Shown here: positions 17,574 through 26,007 of the stretch, piece by piece | Layout: each line of letters starts with the position of its first letter | How positions within the stretch are numbered: position 1 is the stretch's first letter | Source of the DNA: Pseudomonas viridiflava | GTDB lineage: Bacteria > Pseudomonadota > Gammaproteobacteria > Pseudomonadales > Pseudomonadaceae | Direction of reading: 5' to 3' | Length of the DNA: 64,000 nt | NCBI RefSeq assembly: GCF_900583165.1 | Contig: NZ_UTKY01000010.1 | Span: 1 to 64,000, forward strand | Position numbers and translations under genes: made by a program | The notes under the pieces: generated by a model | Seen by the model: only the letters and a program-made list of their open reading frames with translations | Told to the model about the DNA's origin: nothing | The model's database searches: none

Positions 17574-18920
17574 TTAAAGAAACCAGCGATATTCCCGCGC
17601 ATGGATCTCTTGCTGGAAGGCCAGGTGGTCTTGGCGTTTGTTCTCACAGAAGACGTCGACAAACTCGGCGCCCAGCTTATCGCGCAATACCGGTTGATGT
17701 TGCATGGCTCGCACCGCGTCGAGCATTTCAACGGGAAAGTCGGTGCCGCTGCTGCGGTCTTCGTTCAGCGGGGGGATCGGTTCGCGCTGGGTTTCAAGGC
17801 CGTGCTCCAGACCGACGAGAATCGCCGCGAGCACCAGGTAAGGGTTGGCATCGGCACTGGCCATTCGGTGTTCGATGCGCAGGTTGCGGGGGTCGGACTC
17901 GGGGATGCGCACGCACGCGTCGCGGTCTTCAAAGCCCCAGCTGGCGCGGGTCGCGGCATTGACTGTACCGCCCAGGCGGCGGAAGGCATTGTGGTTGGGC
18001 GAGAAGATCGGCATGCAGTGGGGCAGCAACTCCAGGCAGCCGGCCACGGCGTGGCGCAGGGGTTGCTGCTGGTGCGCCGCCAGCAGGTTATTGCCGGCGC
18101 CGTCATACAGGCTGACATGCACGTGCATGCCGCTGCCGGGGTATTGCAGATAGGGCTTGGCCATGAAGCTGGCGCGGTAGCCATGCTTGAGCGCCACACC
18201 TCGGGTGCTGCGGCAGAACAGGGCAGCCCAGTCGGCGGCGCGCAGGCCGTCGTCCAGATGACCGAAATTGATTTCGAACTGGCCGGGGCCGATTTCGGCG
18301 GTGATTACGGTGATGTCGATGCCCTGGTCCTTGGCGGTCTGGGCCATGTCGTCCAGGACTTCGCTGAACCGCGACAGCCGTTCTATATGCAGATTGGGCT
18401 GGTCGTCGGCGTCATCGCTCAGTGGGTCGCGGGCGAATTGCGGCAGGCCATCAGCGAGCTTTTTATCGAACAAGTAGAACTCCAGCTCAAACGCCACCAC
18501 CGGGTGGATACCCTTGTGGTGCAGGCGCTCCAGCACGTTGGCCAGTACCTCACGGGGTTCGAATTCGATGGGCGCGTCGGTGCCGTCCGAGGTGATCAGC
18601 ATTTGCCCAAGCGGCTGCGACTCCCAACTCACCGGCTTGAGCGTGCCCGGCACCAGGCGGCGGTTGGCGTCCGGGTCGCCGTCGTTGAAGCAGTAGTCGC
18701 CGATCTTGAACAAGCCACCCTGAACGCCCAGCAGTACGGCGTTTTGTGGCAGTTTCAAGGGGCTACCGGCGGCGACCTTTTCCAGCATCTCCACGGGGTA
18801 GCGCTTGCCATAGAAGTGGCCCGGAATGTCCAAGGCGATCAGGTCGACGTAACGCACGTCGGGGTGGTTCTGGCGAAAGGTCCGTACTTCGGCCAGCAAC
18901 GTGGTGGATTGGCTTTTCAC
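17574..18920 (-). CDS. glutamine synthetase-like, gamma-glutamylpolyamine synthetase type
   Basis: A 448-residue member of the glutamine synthetase superfamily, group that includes PuuA/SpuI. Catalytic motifs are visible: FELEFYLFD (metal-binding Glu), EIGPGQFEINFGH, GMHVHVSL, and SPNHNAFRRL (ATP site). It probably joins glutamate to an amine such as putrescine in the gamma-glutamylation pathway. The start is a GTG at 18920 with AGGAG well placed; the frame upstream overlaps the regulator. A cupin-type regulator lies 11 bp upstream, as for PuuR and puu genes. True nitrogen-assimilating GlnA is unlikely given the divergent N-terminus. Confidence 0.85.
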   Translation of the reverse strand: MKSQSTTLLAEVRTFRQNHPDVRYVDLIALDIPGHFYGKRYPVEMLEKVAAGSPLKLPQNAVLLGVQGGLFKIGDYCFNDGDPDANRRLVPGTLKPVSWESQPLGQMLITSDGTDAPIEFEPREVLANVLERLHHKGIHPVVAFELEFYLFDKKLADGLPQFARDPLSDDADDQPNLHIERLSRFSEVLDDMAQTAKDQGIDITVITAEIGPGQFEINFGHLDDGLRAADWAALFCRSTRGVALKHGYRASFMAKPYLQYPGSGMHVHVSLYDGAGNNLLAAHQQQPLRHAVAGCLELLPHCMPIFSPNHNAFRRLGGTVNAATRASWGFEDRDACVRIPESDPRNLRIEHRMASADANPYLVLAAILVGLEHGLETQREPIPPLNEDRSSGTDFPVEMLDAVRAMQHQPVLRDKLGAEFVDVFCENKRQDHLAFQQEIHAREYRWFL

Positions 18921-18931
18921 GGGTGCAGCTC

Positions 18932-19489
18932 CTAGTTGTAGACCCACAGCACGCGGGCGGGCAGGTCGGTCAGGTTGGCGTAGCGGCAATGGGCGAAGCT
19001 GGCAAGGTGGAAACTGTCGCCTTCGACGAGGGTGACAGAATCGTTTTCACCCTCCACCCACAGCGTGAGCTCGCCCTCCAGCACAAAACCGGCTTGCTCC
19101 GCGCGGTCGCTCATGGTTTGTTCACCGCTGTTGGCGCCGGGGGCCAACAGGCTGTCGAGTATCGAGAAAGCGCCGTTCATGCTGGGCGAGACGAGAATGT
19201 CGGTGATGCCATTGGCGTAGTACACCGTGCGCCGTTCGTTGGGCCGGGTGATCCAGTCCACCGCCTTGGGTTTGGGCTGGCTATAGAAATACGTGGTGGG
19301 CACGTCGAGGGCATGGCTGATGGCAGTGAGATCCGCCACGGTCGGGCGCGACAGACCGCGTTCGACCTGAGACAGGAAGCCCACGGAACGCTCGATTTTT
19401 TGCGCGAGCTGAGCGAGGGTGAGCTTCTTATGCTTGCGCAGATCATGGATCAGTGCGGCGAGGGTGGCGAGTTCTTCTTGTGCGGTCAT
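18932..19489 (-). CDS. XRE-cupin transcriptional regulator (PuuR-like)
   Basis: A 185-residue regulator. An N-terminal HTH of the XRE type (LTLAQLAQKIERSVGFLSQVERG, about residues 24-46) is joined to a C-terminal cupin (about 110-185, with SDRAEQAGFVLEGELTLWVEG). This fusion is typical for PuuR-like repressors of polyamine or amino acid genes. ATG at 19489 is chosen; another ATG at 19513 is in frame but neither has a strong Shine-Dalgarno. It is the first gene of an operon with the glutamylpolyamine synthetase and the alkylation repair gene, and probably represses it. Confidence 0.87.
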   Translation of the reverse strand: MTAQEELATLAALIHDLRKHKKLTLAQLAQKIERSVGFLSQVERGLSRPTVADLTAISHALDVPTTYFYSQPKPKAVDWITRPNERRTVYYANGITDILVSPSMNGAFSILDSLLAPGANSGEQTMSDRAEQAGFVLEGELTLWVEGENDSVTLVEGDSFHLASFAHCRYANLTDLPARVLWVYN

Positions 19490-19504
19490 GAAAATTATTT
19501 CGAT

Positions 19505-19538
19505 AAATTTCATGAAAAATTACAGTATTAATTTCATG
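19505..19538. promoter_or_regulatory. repeated AATTTCATG motif, possible autoregulatory operator
   Basis: AATTTCATG occurs at 19506-19514 and 19530-19538, in the same orientation 24 bp apart. The first copy also forms the palindrome TTTCATGAAA. This lies directly upstream of the XRE-cupin regulator start, where such regulators usually bind. The assignment is inference. Confidence 0.4.
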
Positions 19539-19605
19539 CGTGCAAGCAGGGCTGTTAGGCAGCACTGACCCGGCGACGATGCTGATCGCCGCACGGGTCG
19601 GATAC

Positions 19606-22600
19606 TCAAGGCCGGAATATAAACGGCGATATCGAGCTACTGCCTTCCAGTTGCACGCCGCCGAGCAATACGATCAGGTGACCATCGTTTTGGGCGGCGA
19701 CTACCGTTGCCCTTACGTTTGGACCTAAACGCGCGACGCTGGCCGGTGTTGGAGCTTGGGGGTTGTGAAATTGTGCGGAGAGTTCACGGGTGTACGAACC
19801 CACGATCGTCATCCAATACACGGTCGGCCGGTCCTGCCGCCTGAAGATCAATTCTGTCGGGTCGGCTGAATCGAATATCTGGTAACGCATGTCCCTTAGC
19901 AGTGCCTGCATCAGGTTGCGCAAATTGGCTGGGGTGGGCGTGAGTGTGGCGGTTCTGATCAGGGTCGCAGGCACGAGGTCTGTACGAAACCGAACCATGC
20001 TGAATGGACGCGTGAGGTCCAATGACCAAGCGTTCAGGTTATGTTTCATCGGCAAACGCGGGAGCAGCGCCAGTGGGTCGCCGGGAATACCTGGAAGTGG
20101 ATCGCCTGAGACAGTGCCTGCTGACCAGTATCGCCAATCAGTCAGCCAGCGCAGTAAAAGGCCGTAACCCGGCGTGGTCATTCCCGTCGGGTTGGCATGG
20201 TCGAAAAAAGCGGCACTCAGTCGTTTAAGTGTAGGCGGGGTAAAGTGAGTGAATATTTGGCCCATATACTGAACGATACTCCGGCTGAAGGGCAGCCGTG
20301 GAGCGAGGAGCCAGGTGTTCAGCGAAGGGCTGTATTGCGCGATCCGGGGTTGATCAAACGGTAGATACCTGAGGATCTGCTCGAACTGCGGGAAAGTGCT
20401 GCAGGGGTGGTTACTGGGGACCAAGACAGCTCTGGCACCTTGTTGCGCAGAATTCCCGATGCCCGGCAGGATCGGGTAGTAGCGGTTGTCGATCATGATG
20501 TATTCCTGCAACGCCCGCCCAGGGGCCGCGTCTCGGGTGCGCCAGACCCCCTGCAAACCTGGTACGGCATCGATGCTGTCGGCTGCAAATGACTCGCCCC
20601 AATCCACAAAGCGCTCATGCTTGGGGCGCTTGCGCCATTCGGTGCGAGGCGGCAACGTCGCGTCAAGAGCAGGGCTGGGTGCGGGTGCAGGTGCTGCCGG
20701 CGCGCGGCTGGGGCCGGCGGTGGGGCCTGCGGGTTGCGCTGAAAGTGAGGCCGGTAGGTCGCGTCCGGCAAGGCGTTCCGTGAAGCGCTCCCTGCTGACG
20801 GAAAGGTATTGCGCGTGAACAGGCAGCCGCTCGGTCGACAGGCTCAGGTGTTGCACCAGCGACACCTGCAGCTCGGCTTCGCGCCGGGCAGGAAACACAA
20901 AGGAGTCGAACACGCGCCGAGCGTCTTCCAGGCTCAGGTGCGGGAAAAGGTTCATCAAGGCGGACTCCGCCGCACTGGGAGTGGGCGCACCGCCACGCAG
21001 CCCAAGGTGCGGCGAGCGAATCTCCCAGACGCCCTGTGCGTTGCGAAACAGTGGCGCGCCTGGGTAAGCGCTGGGCGCGCGGCGTGGATCTTTGAGCCGC
21101 CAGACCAGGGCATCACTGTCCCGGCGTATCGAATACCAGTGGCTGTTTTCCAGCAAGAAATGCTGGGGGGCCTGATAGGTTCCCGGTTCCACGATGTCGC
21201 GAGCGTAAATGTGCTGATCTTCCCAGCCTGCCAATAGCGCAACACCCTCCGGTTTCTTGTTCAGGGCCAGCTTCGGGTCGAGTGTATTACTGCGGCTTCT
21301 GACAATACCCTTGCCCGCCGAACGCGCACCCGCCGATGCGCCGTCGATCACCGCGCCCACCAATTCACCCACGGCCCGCACGATGGATTCTGCAGCGCCG
21401 GCCCGGTCGCCTACCTGGGCCGCTTCCACGGCATCGATGATCGACAGCATGCTTCTGGCCAGTCCGATCGGCAGCATGATCTTCACCGGTAATACCATGG
21501 TTGCAAGGTCGAAGGCTGTGGTGAGGATTGTCTTAGCGCTCTCCAGATTGGTTTCCTGGGTGCTGATCGTTTGCGCATTGGCGTCGTTGATCACCGCGCT
21601 GGCCTCGGTTTGATAGGCCTCTTCAAGGAAGTTGCCGGCGATGCGCGTCAAGGCGATCACCGACGCCCTGGCACCACCCTTGAGCACACTGCGGATGCGC
21701 GGTTGCGCGTTCAACTCCACGCGCTCGACCAGGTAATCCTGCCAGGCACTGTGGTTGATGAAGTCACGATGCATGGCCGATGCATCGGCGTATTCCTGAA
21801 ACCGGCGACCGGTTTTGCTCCTTGGCGTGTACACCACCAACGAACCGATACTCTGGGACGCGGCTGCAAAGACCAGCACACCACGCACTCGCTCGCCGCG
21901 CAGTCTCAAGCTGTTAACGATCACACGGTGTTCTTCGACGGTCCTGCGCTGATCGTCATCAACGGGGCCGTCGAGCACACTCATGACCCAGTTGAACCCA
22001 CGGTCTTGCCGGTCGGTGAGGAAGTCGCTGGCGATCTTGGCTTCACGTGCGTCGACCCGGAGCTGCCGAGCCATGACCTCGGTGTATTGCTGTTGCGTCG
22101 CCTGAGCCTGTTGGGAGGAGATCAGGCGTGCCTTCAAAAATTGTTCGTAGCTGTCGCCGATGTTGAGCGTACGAATCAGCGTTTTGACCTGTTCGACGGT
22201 CAGGGCGGTGTAGGGCTGCTGGTCGCTGTCGGTCAGACGGGCAAAGCGCGTGAAGTTGAGGTCCAGCCACTCGATGTTCTCCAGGGCGAGTTCTGTCAGC
22301 GTCAGCGTTCGAGCGGTGAACAGTGGCGTTCCCGGCTCCGAGGGGTGAGGTTTGCCACCCGGCACGTAACTGCCGGTGAGGCGGTTGGCGTAGGTTTTGG
22401 TGTGAACCTTGATTTCATCGGGATCAGTCGTCAGGCCGTATTCGGCTTCAAGGACTCTGCGCAGCTGCTCATTGCTGTACGACAGCAGACTCGTCCGGTC
22501 GCTGAACTGCGACAGCGAGGGCAGAGCGTCCTCTTCGAACAATTGCTGCAGTAACTCGGCATAATCGCGCGCTGCGGCTTCCCATTGCGCCTTGTCGTCA

Positions 22601-23910
22601 GCGCTTGCCGCGTCAAGGAACTGCCTGAGCTGGCGCTGGGCATTCTTTTTCTGCCGGGCGACCAGTATCGCGCCGGCGTCGAACAAGCGCGCCAATTGCG
22701 TGACCCGGTCCAGACTCGCCGGCAATTGGAAGCTGTCCAACTCGTCGGCCTGGCGCTGGTAGCGAGTGACCATCCAGGTGAAGTCTGCCTTGGCCCGCTC
22801 GCACAGCGAGTCGGTGCCATAACTGAAGATCGACTCCAGCTGTTCGAGGTAACGAAATTGGTCGCGGGTATTGTGTTGCTGATGAAACGCCAGGCCAGAC
22901 GGCCGATCGTTCTCGTTCATCAACGCCAGGATGTCCACAAACTCCACCGGGCTGTTCAACCGCCGATGCAATTCAAGGTCAAGGCTGGCCAGCGAATCGA
23001 AGGCCTCGAAACCGCTGGTAGGCAGGTACAGCAGCACCTGCCCGACGTTGGCTTGCGGCAGGATGTCACGCACCTTGGGGGCACTCACCTCTGATTCCTG
23101 ACTGACCTTGTCATCGTCCTGATCCCGAGTGGTAATAATGAGGGCGCCGTGCAGCGGGATATCGGTGGCCAATGGGTCTTTGACGGCCAGTCCGTAGGCA
23201 CAGGGTCGATAGCCCTGCAAGGTGCTTCGGGCCGCGGCATCCGGCGACCGCACGACGCGCATCAGTAGTAATTCGGCCGATGTGTCGATCACCCCGTCAA
23301 TCTTGAGCAGTTCAATTTCGGCCTTCATCAATTCCAGGCGCTTTTCGTTCACCCACGCTTTGCAGGTACGGGTATCGGCAGCACTGAAGGACGTATTCCA
23401 GAACGCCTGCAAGTGTGCGTCGAATTGCGTGGTCAGGGTCTCTGCCAGGCTGTCCAGAAAGCGGTCGAACGCATCGGCGGCAAGGTCCTCGACAGGCTTG
23501 CCCGTGGCGCTACGGTGAAAGCGGGTATCGCGGCTGGCAAAACTGGCCGGCGTGTTCAGCACGATGCGCTCGGTTACGGCGTCCAGCAGACTGGGCAGTA
23601 CGGCATTTGGCGTTTCATCTGGCGGCGGTGAGGGTTCTTGTCGCTTGCCTGGCGCAGAGGATGGCTGTGCGGGTTCAATCGGCACAGTGTTGATAAAGGT
23701 CGCGGCCAGATCAATGGGGCTGCTCAACGCTTTGAACGCGGTGTCGAACGCCTGCTGCACAAACAGGGCGAACGTGGGTTGTTGGGCCAGCCGCTCTATT
23801 ATCTCGGCATCCAGCGTCTGGATTTTTTGCGTCAGCCGCTTTTGCAGCTGGGTATCCCGGGTGCTCAAGGTCGTCACGAGTGGAGTGGAGGGAGCAGGGT
23901 AGTAGCGCAT
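19606..23910 (-). CDS. large DUF6543 (dermonecrotic toxin-like) protein
   Basis: A 1434-residue protein without signal peptide. The first 600 residues match the pattern of the Pseudomonas DUF6543/dermonecrotic-toxin-like family (AKADFTWMVTRYQRQADEL, DALPSLSQFSDRTSLLSYS). A mid-region hydrophobic/amphipathic stretch (about residues 810-880, LATMVLPVKIMLPIGLARSM and VGELVGAVIDGASAG) could insert in membranes. A Pro/Ala-rich linker lies near residue 1085-1110, followed by a distinct C-terminal part that could be the effector domain. No catalytic motif is recognised. The gene stands alone: no secretion, chaperone or immunity gene is adjacent. It could be a host- or competitor-directed toxin, but this rests on family resemblance only. 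Confidence 0.75.
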   Translation of the reverse strand: MRYYPAPSTPLVTTLSTRDTQLQKRLTQKIQTLDAEIIERLAQQPTFALFVQQAFDTAFKALSSPIDLAATFINTVPIEPAQPSSAPGKRQEPSPPPDETPNAVLPSLLDAVTERIVLNTPASFASRDTRFHRSATGKPVEDLAADAFDRFLDSLAETLTTQFDAHLQAFWNTSFSAADTRTCKAWVNEKRLELMKAEIELLKIDGVIDTSAELLLMRVVRSPDAAARSTLQGYRPCAYGLAVKDPLATDIPLHGALIITTRDQDDDKVSQESEVSAPKVRDILPQANVGQVLLYLPTSGFEAFDSLASLDLELHRRLNSPVEFVDILALMNENDRPSGLAFHQQHNTRDQFRYLEQLESIFSYGTDSLCERAKADFTWMVTRYQRQADELDSFQLPASLDRVTQLARLFDAGAILVARQKKNAQRQLRQFLDAASADDKAQWEAAARDYAELLQQLFEEDALPSLSQFSDRTSLLSYSNEQLRRVLEAEYGLTTDPDEIKVHTKTYANRLTGSYVPGGKPHPSEPGTPLFTARTLTLTELALENIEWLDLNFTRFARLTDSDQQPYTALTVEQVKTLIRTLNIGDSYEQFLKARLISSQQAQATQQQYTEVMARQLRVDAREAKIASDFLTDRQDRGFNWVMSVLDGPVDDDQRRTVEEHRVIVNSLRLRGERVRGVLVFAAASQSIGSLVVYTPRSKTGRRFQEYADASAMHRDFINHSAWQDYLVERVELNAQPRIRSVLKGGARASVIALTRIAGNFLEEAYQTEASAVINDANAQTISTQETNLESAKTILTTAFDLATMVLPVKIMLPIGLARSMLSIIDAVEAAQVGDRAGAAESIVRAVGELVGAVIDGASAGARSAGKGIVRSRSNTLDPKLALNKKPEGVALLAGWEDQHIYARDIVEPGTYQAPQHFLLENSHWYSIRRDSDALVWRLKDPRRAPSAYPGAPLFRNAQGVWEIRSPHLGLRGGAPTPSAAESALMNLFPHLSLEDARRVFDSFVFPARREAELQVSLVQHLSLSTERLPVHAQYLSVSRERFTERLAGRDLPASLSAQPAGPTAGPSRAPAAPAPAPSPALDATLPPRTEWRKRPKHERFVDWGESFAADSIDAVPGLQGVWRTRDAAPGRALQEYIMIDNRYYPILPGIGNSAQQGARAVLVPSNHPCSTFPQFEQILRYLPFDQPRIAQYSPSLNTWLLAPRLPFSRSIVQYMGQIFTHFTPPTLKRLSAAFFDHANPTGMTTPGYGLLLRWLTDWRYWSAGTVSGDPLPGIPGDPLALLPRLPMKHNLNAWSLDLTRPFSMVRFRTDLVPATLIRTATLTPTPANLRNLMQALLRDMRYQIFDSADPTELIFRRQDRPTVYWMTIVGSYTRELSAQFHNPQAPTPASVARLGPNVRATVVAAQNDGHLIVLLGGVQLEGSSSISPFIFRP

Positions 23911-24085
23911 ATCAAAGGCCTGGAAGACTTAGGGAATGCCTATGTTTGTGCCAGCCCGGCCCGGATGTGCGTTACACAGGTAGTTCTTCGCCCGCCTCAA
24001 TTGCACCATGGGCCTGCATCGGGTGAATGATTGCGCTTGCCGGTGGTCCGAACCTGGTAAGCGCCATTAATTGAAGGAGCATCCC

Positions 24086-24394
24086 ATGAAGTCCAGATCC
24101 CTCGCTGCCTGCCTGCTGGTCGCCGCCAGCCTGTCCACCGTCAGTTTTGTCGCACAGGCCGGTGATACTCCCCAGGAAACCGTGCAACCTTCCAACATCA
24201 ACACCCGCGACCTGAAAGAAGGCGACCGCGCCCCGGATATTTTGATGCGCAAGGAATCAGCCGTCAGCGACTGGAAAAAACGTGGCCTCAAGCAGCCTGA
24301 GGACGAAAGCCAATGGGCGCGGGTAGGCGACAGATTCGTGCTGCTCAAGACCACCAATGGCACGATTCTCGAGATCACGCCCGTCAAGAAATGA
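24086..24394 (+). CDS. RcnB-like small periplasmic protein
   Basis: A 102-residue secreted protein: signal peptide of about 26 residues (cut after AQA), then a short domain with GDRAPDILMRKESAVSDWKKRGL and a C-terminal strand pair WARVGDRFVLLKTTNGTILEI. The last part resembles the RcnB/YohN family seen with metal efflux and often found as orphan copies in Pseudomonas. ATG at 24086 is used because GAAGGAG precedes it by 6 nt; an in-frame TTG at 24071 is less likely. The role is unproven. Confidence 0.75.
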   Translation: MKSRSLAACLLVAASLSTVSFVAQAGDTPQETVQPSNINTRDLKEGDRAPDILMRKESAVSDWKKRGLKQPEDESQWARVGDRFVLLKTTNGTILEITPVKK

Positions 24395-24420
24395 CCTTGT
24401 ATTTTGCTCCTGCTCCTGAG

Positions 24421-24456
24421 TTAAGGTAGCCGGCTATAGAGGCCGCGTTACCTTAA
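24421..24456. promoter_or_regulatory. inverted repeat upstream of MFS gene
   Basis: TTAAGGTA (24421-24428) pairs with TACCTTAA (24449-24456), with an extra GC-rich inner part. It lies 14 bp before the MFS start codon, followed by AAAAAAG rather than a T-run, so it is not a terminator on the plus strand. It could be an operator or an RNA hairpin in the 5' leader. Confidence 0.45.
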
Positions 24457-24469
24457 AAAAGAGAGCAGG

Positions 24470-25663
24470 ATGCTTGCCACAATAAGAAGTTACCCCCGCA
24501 CCGTTAATCTATTGCTGTCCGCCACATTGATGTTGACGCTGGCGAAGGCGATTACCTTTCCCTACCTTGTGATCTACCTCACCAGCCACTTTGCCCTGGA
24601 CATTACCCAGGTGGGCCTAGTGATCGGCAGTTCGTTGATCGTTGGCTCATTGCTCAGTGTGTACGGCGGTTTTCTGGTCGATCGCATCAACAGTTATCGG
24701 CTGCTGCTCGGTTTGAGTGTGGTGTTTGTGCTGGGCTTTATCGGCACGGTGCTCGCGCAGAATATCTGGGCGTTCTACAGCTGCCTGATCCTGATCAACC
24801 TGGCCTACGCGGTCATCGACATCGCCGTCAAAGCCGGCTTTGCCAGCCTGCTGCCTGAAGAGGCGCGCAGTGAAGTGTTTTCCATCAAGTACACCCTGAC
24901 CAATATCGGCTATGCCGTAGGGCCGTTTTTTGGGGCGATGATTGCCAGGCTGGATATCAGCTTGCCGTTTATGCTGTCGGCGCTGCTGGGGGTGGGGTTT
25001 TTCCTGCTGTATTGGCGCTGGGGCGACCGCTCGCTGACCACTGTGGATGCTACGCAAAAACCGGTGTCGTTTATTGCAGTTGGGCGTGTGTTGCTGAGGG
25101 ATCATCGTCTGGTGTGCTTTACGATTGGCGGCTTGCTCAGTGCGGTGGTGTTTGGCCAGTTCACGGCCTACCTGTCCCAATATCTGGTGACCACCACGAG
25201 CAATGAATACACCTACACCGTCATCAATGCGGTGCTCACCACCAACGCCGTGTTGGTGATCGCCTTGCAATACGTGATCGGCCGACGCATCTCTCACCGT
25301 TACCTGAGCCAGTGGCTGATTTTTGGCTTGAGCATGTTCATGCTCGGGCTGATTGGCTTTGCCTTGTCCACCAGCGTGCTGTGGTGGGTGCTGGCGATGG
25401 CGGTGTTTACGGTGGGGGAGATCGTGGTGTTCCCGGCCGAATATATGTTTATCGACCGGATTGCACCAGACCACCTGCGGGGCATGTATTACGGTGCGCA
25501 AAACCTCTCCAACCTCGGCGCTGCCCTGGGGCCGGTGTTGTGTGGGCTGGTGTTGGCCAGCCTGCCGGCCCACTACATGTTCTACATGCTGGGGGCGTTT
25601 ATTGTCGGGGGCGGGGTGTTCTATTTTATTGGGGCGTCGCTGAAGGCCAATCATCCAGCGTGA
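24470..25663 (+). CDS. MFS transporter (MdtH/YdeE-like)
   Basis: A 397-residue MFS protein with 12 predicted membrane helices. It lacks large loops. The A-motif region after TM2 is VYGGFLVDRINSYRLL, somewhat degenerate. Family resemblance is to drug/peptide exporters of the YdeE/MdtH group, so efflux is likely. Start ATG has AGAGAGCAGG upstream. The 3' end overlaps the convergent DUF1652 gene by 38 bp. Confidence 0.83.
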   Translation: MLATIRSYPRTVNLLLSATLMLTLAKAITFPYLVIYLTSHFALDITQVGLVIGSSLIVGSLLSVYGGFLVDRINSYRLLLGLSVVFVLGFIGTVLAQNIWAFYSCLILINLAYAVIDIAVKAGFASLLPEEARSEVFSIKYTLTNIGYAVGPFFGAMIARLDISLPFMLSALLGVGFFLLYWRWGDRSLTTVDATQKPVSFIAVGRVLLRDHRLVCFTIGGLLSAVVFGQFTAYLSQYLVTTTSNEYTYTVINAVLTTNAVLVIALQYVIGRRISHRYLSQWLIFGLSMFMLGLIGFALSTSVLWWVLAMAVFTVGEIVVFPAEYMFIDRIAPDHLRGMYYGAQNLSNLGAALGPVLCGLVLASLPAHYMFYMLGAFIVGGGVFYFIGASLKANHPA

Positions 25664-25898
25664 GCTTGCCGACGGTGTTGCTTTGCAGTTCGTAGCGCAA
25701 CTCTTCCACCATCTTTTCCACTTCTTGCGGGGTCTGCAGCCGGTTGGTGCTGATCCCCGTAACGACCAGGTCCACCCGGCCAGTTTCAGCGTCGAAGACC
25801 TTGAGGGTCAAGGACGCGTCCCGGCACAGGGTGAACTCACACGTCAGCGGCGACAGGCCTTCTTCGATGCAGTTTCGCAGTTGCGAGAGGGTAAACAT
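25626..25898 (-). CDS. DUF1652 small protein
   Basis: A 90-residue protein of the Pseudomonas DUF1652 family (MFTLSQLRNCIEEGLSPL at the start; LVVTGISTNRLQTPQEVEKM in the middle). It is soluble, and its function is unknown to me. The frame is open upstream to 26114, but the ATG at 25898 has GAAGGA and is where homology starts. Its last 38 bp overlap the end of the convergent MFS gene. Confidence 0.8.
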   Translation of the reverse strand: MFTLSQLRNCIEEGLSPLTCEFTLCRDASLTLKVFDAETGRVDLVVTGISTNRLQTPQEVEKMVEELRYELQSNTVGKLTLDDWPSATPQ

Positions 25899-26007
25899 GC
25901 AAGTTCCTTCAGGGCATAGGTTTTGACCCTTGAAGGTTAAGGACTGGCCTGCCGCGCCATAAGGCGAATTCGCACTAGCGGCACTAGTGCATTTGCACTT
26001 CCCATGC

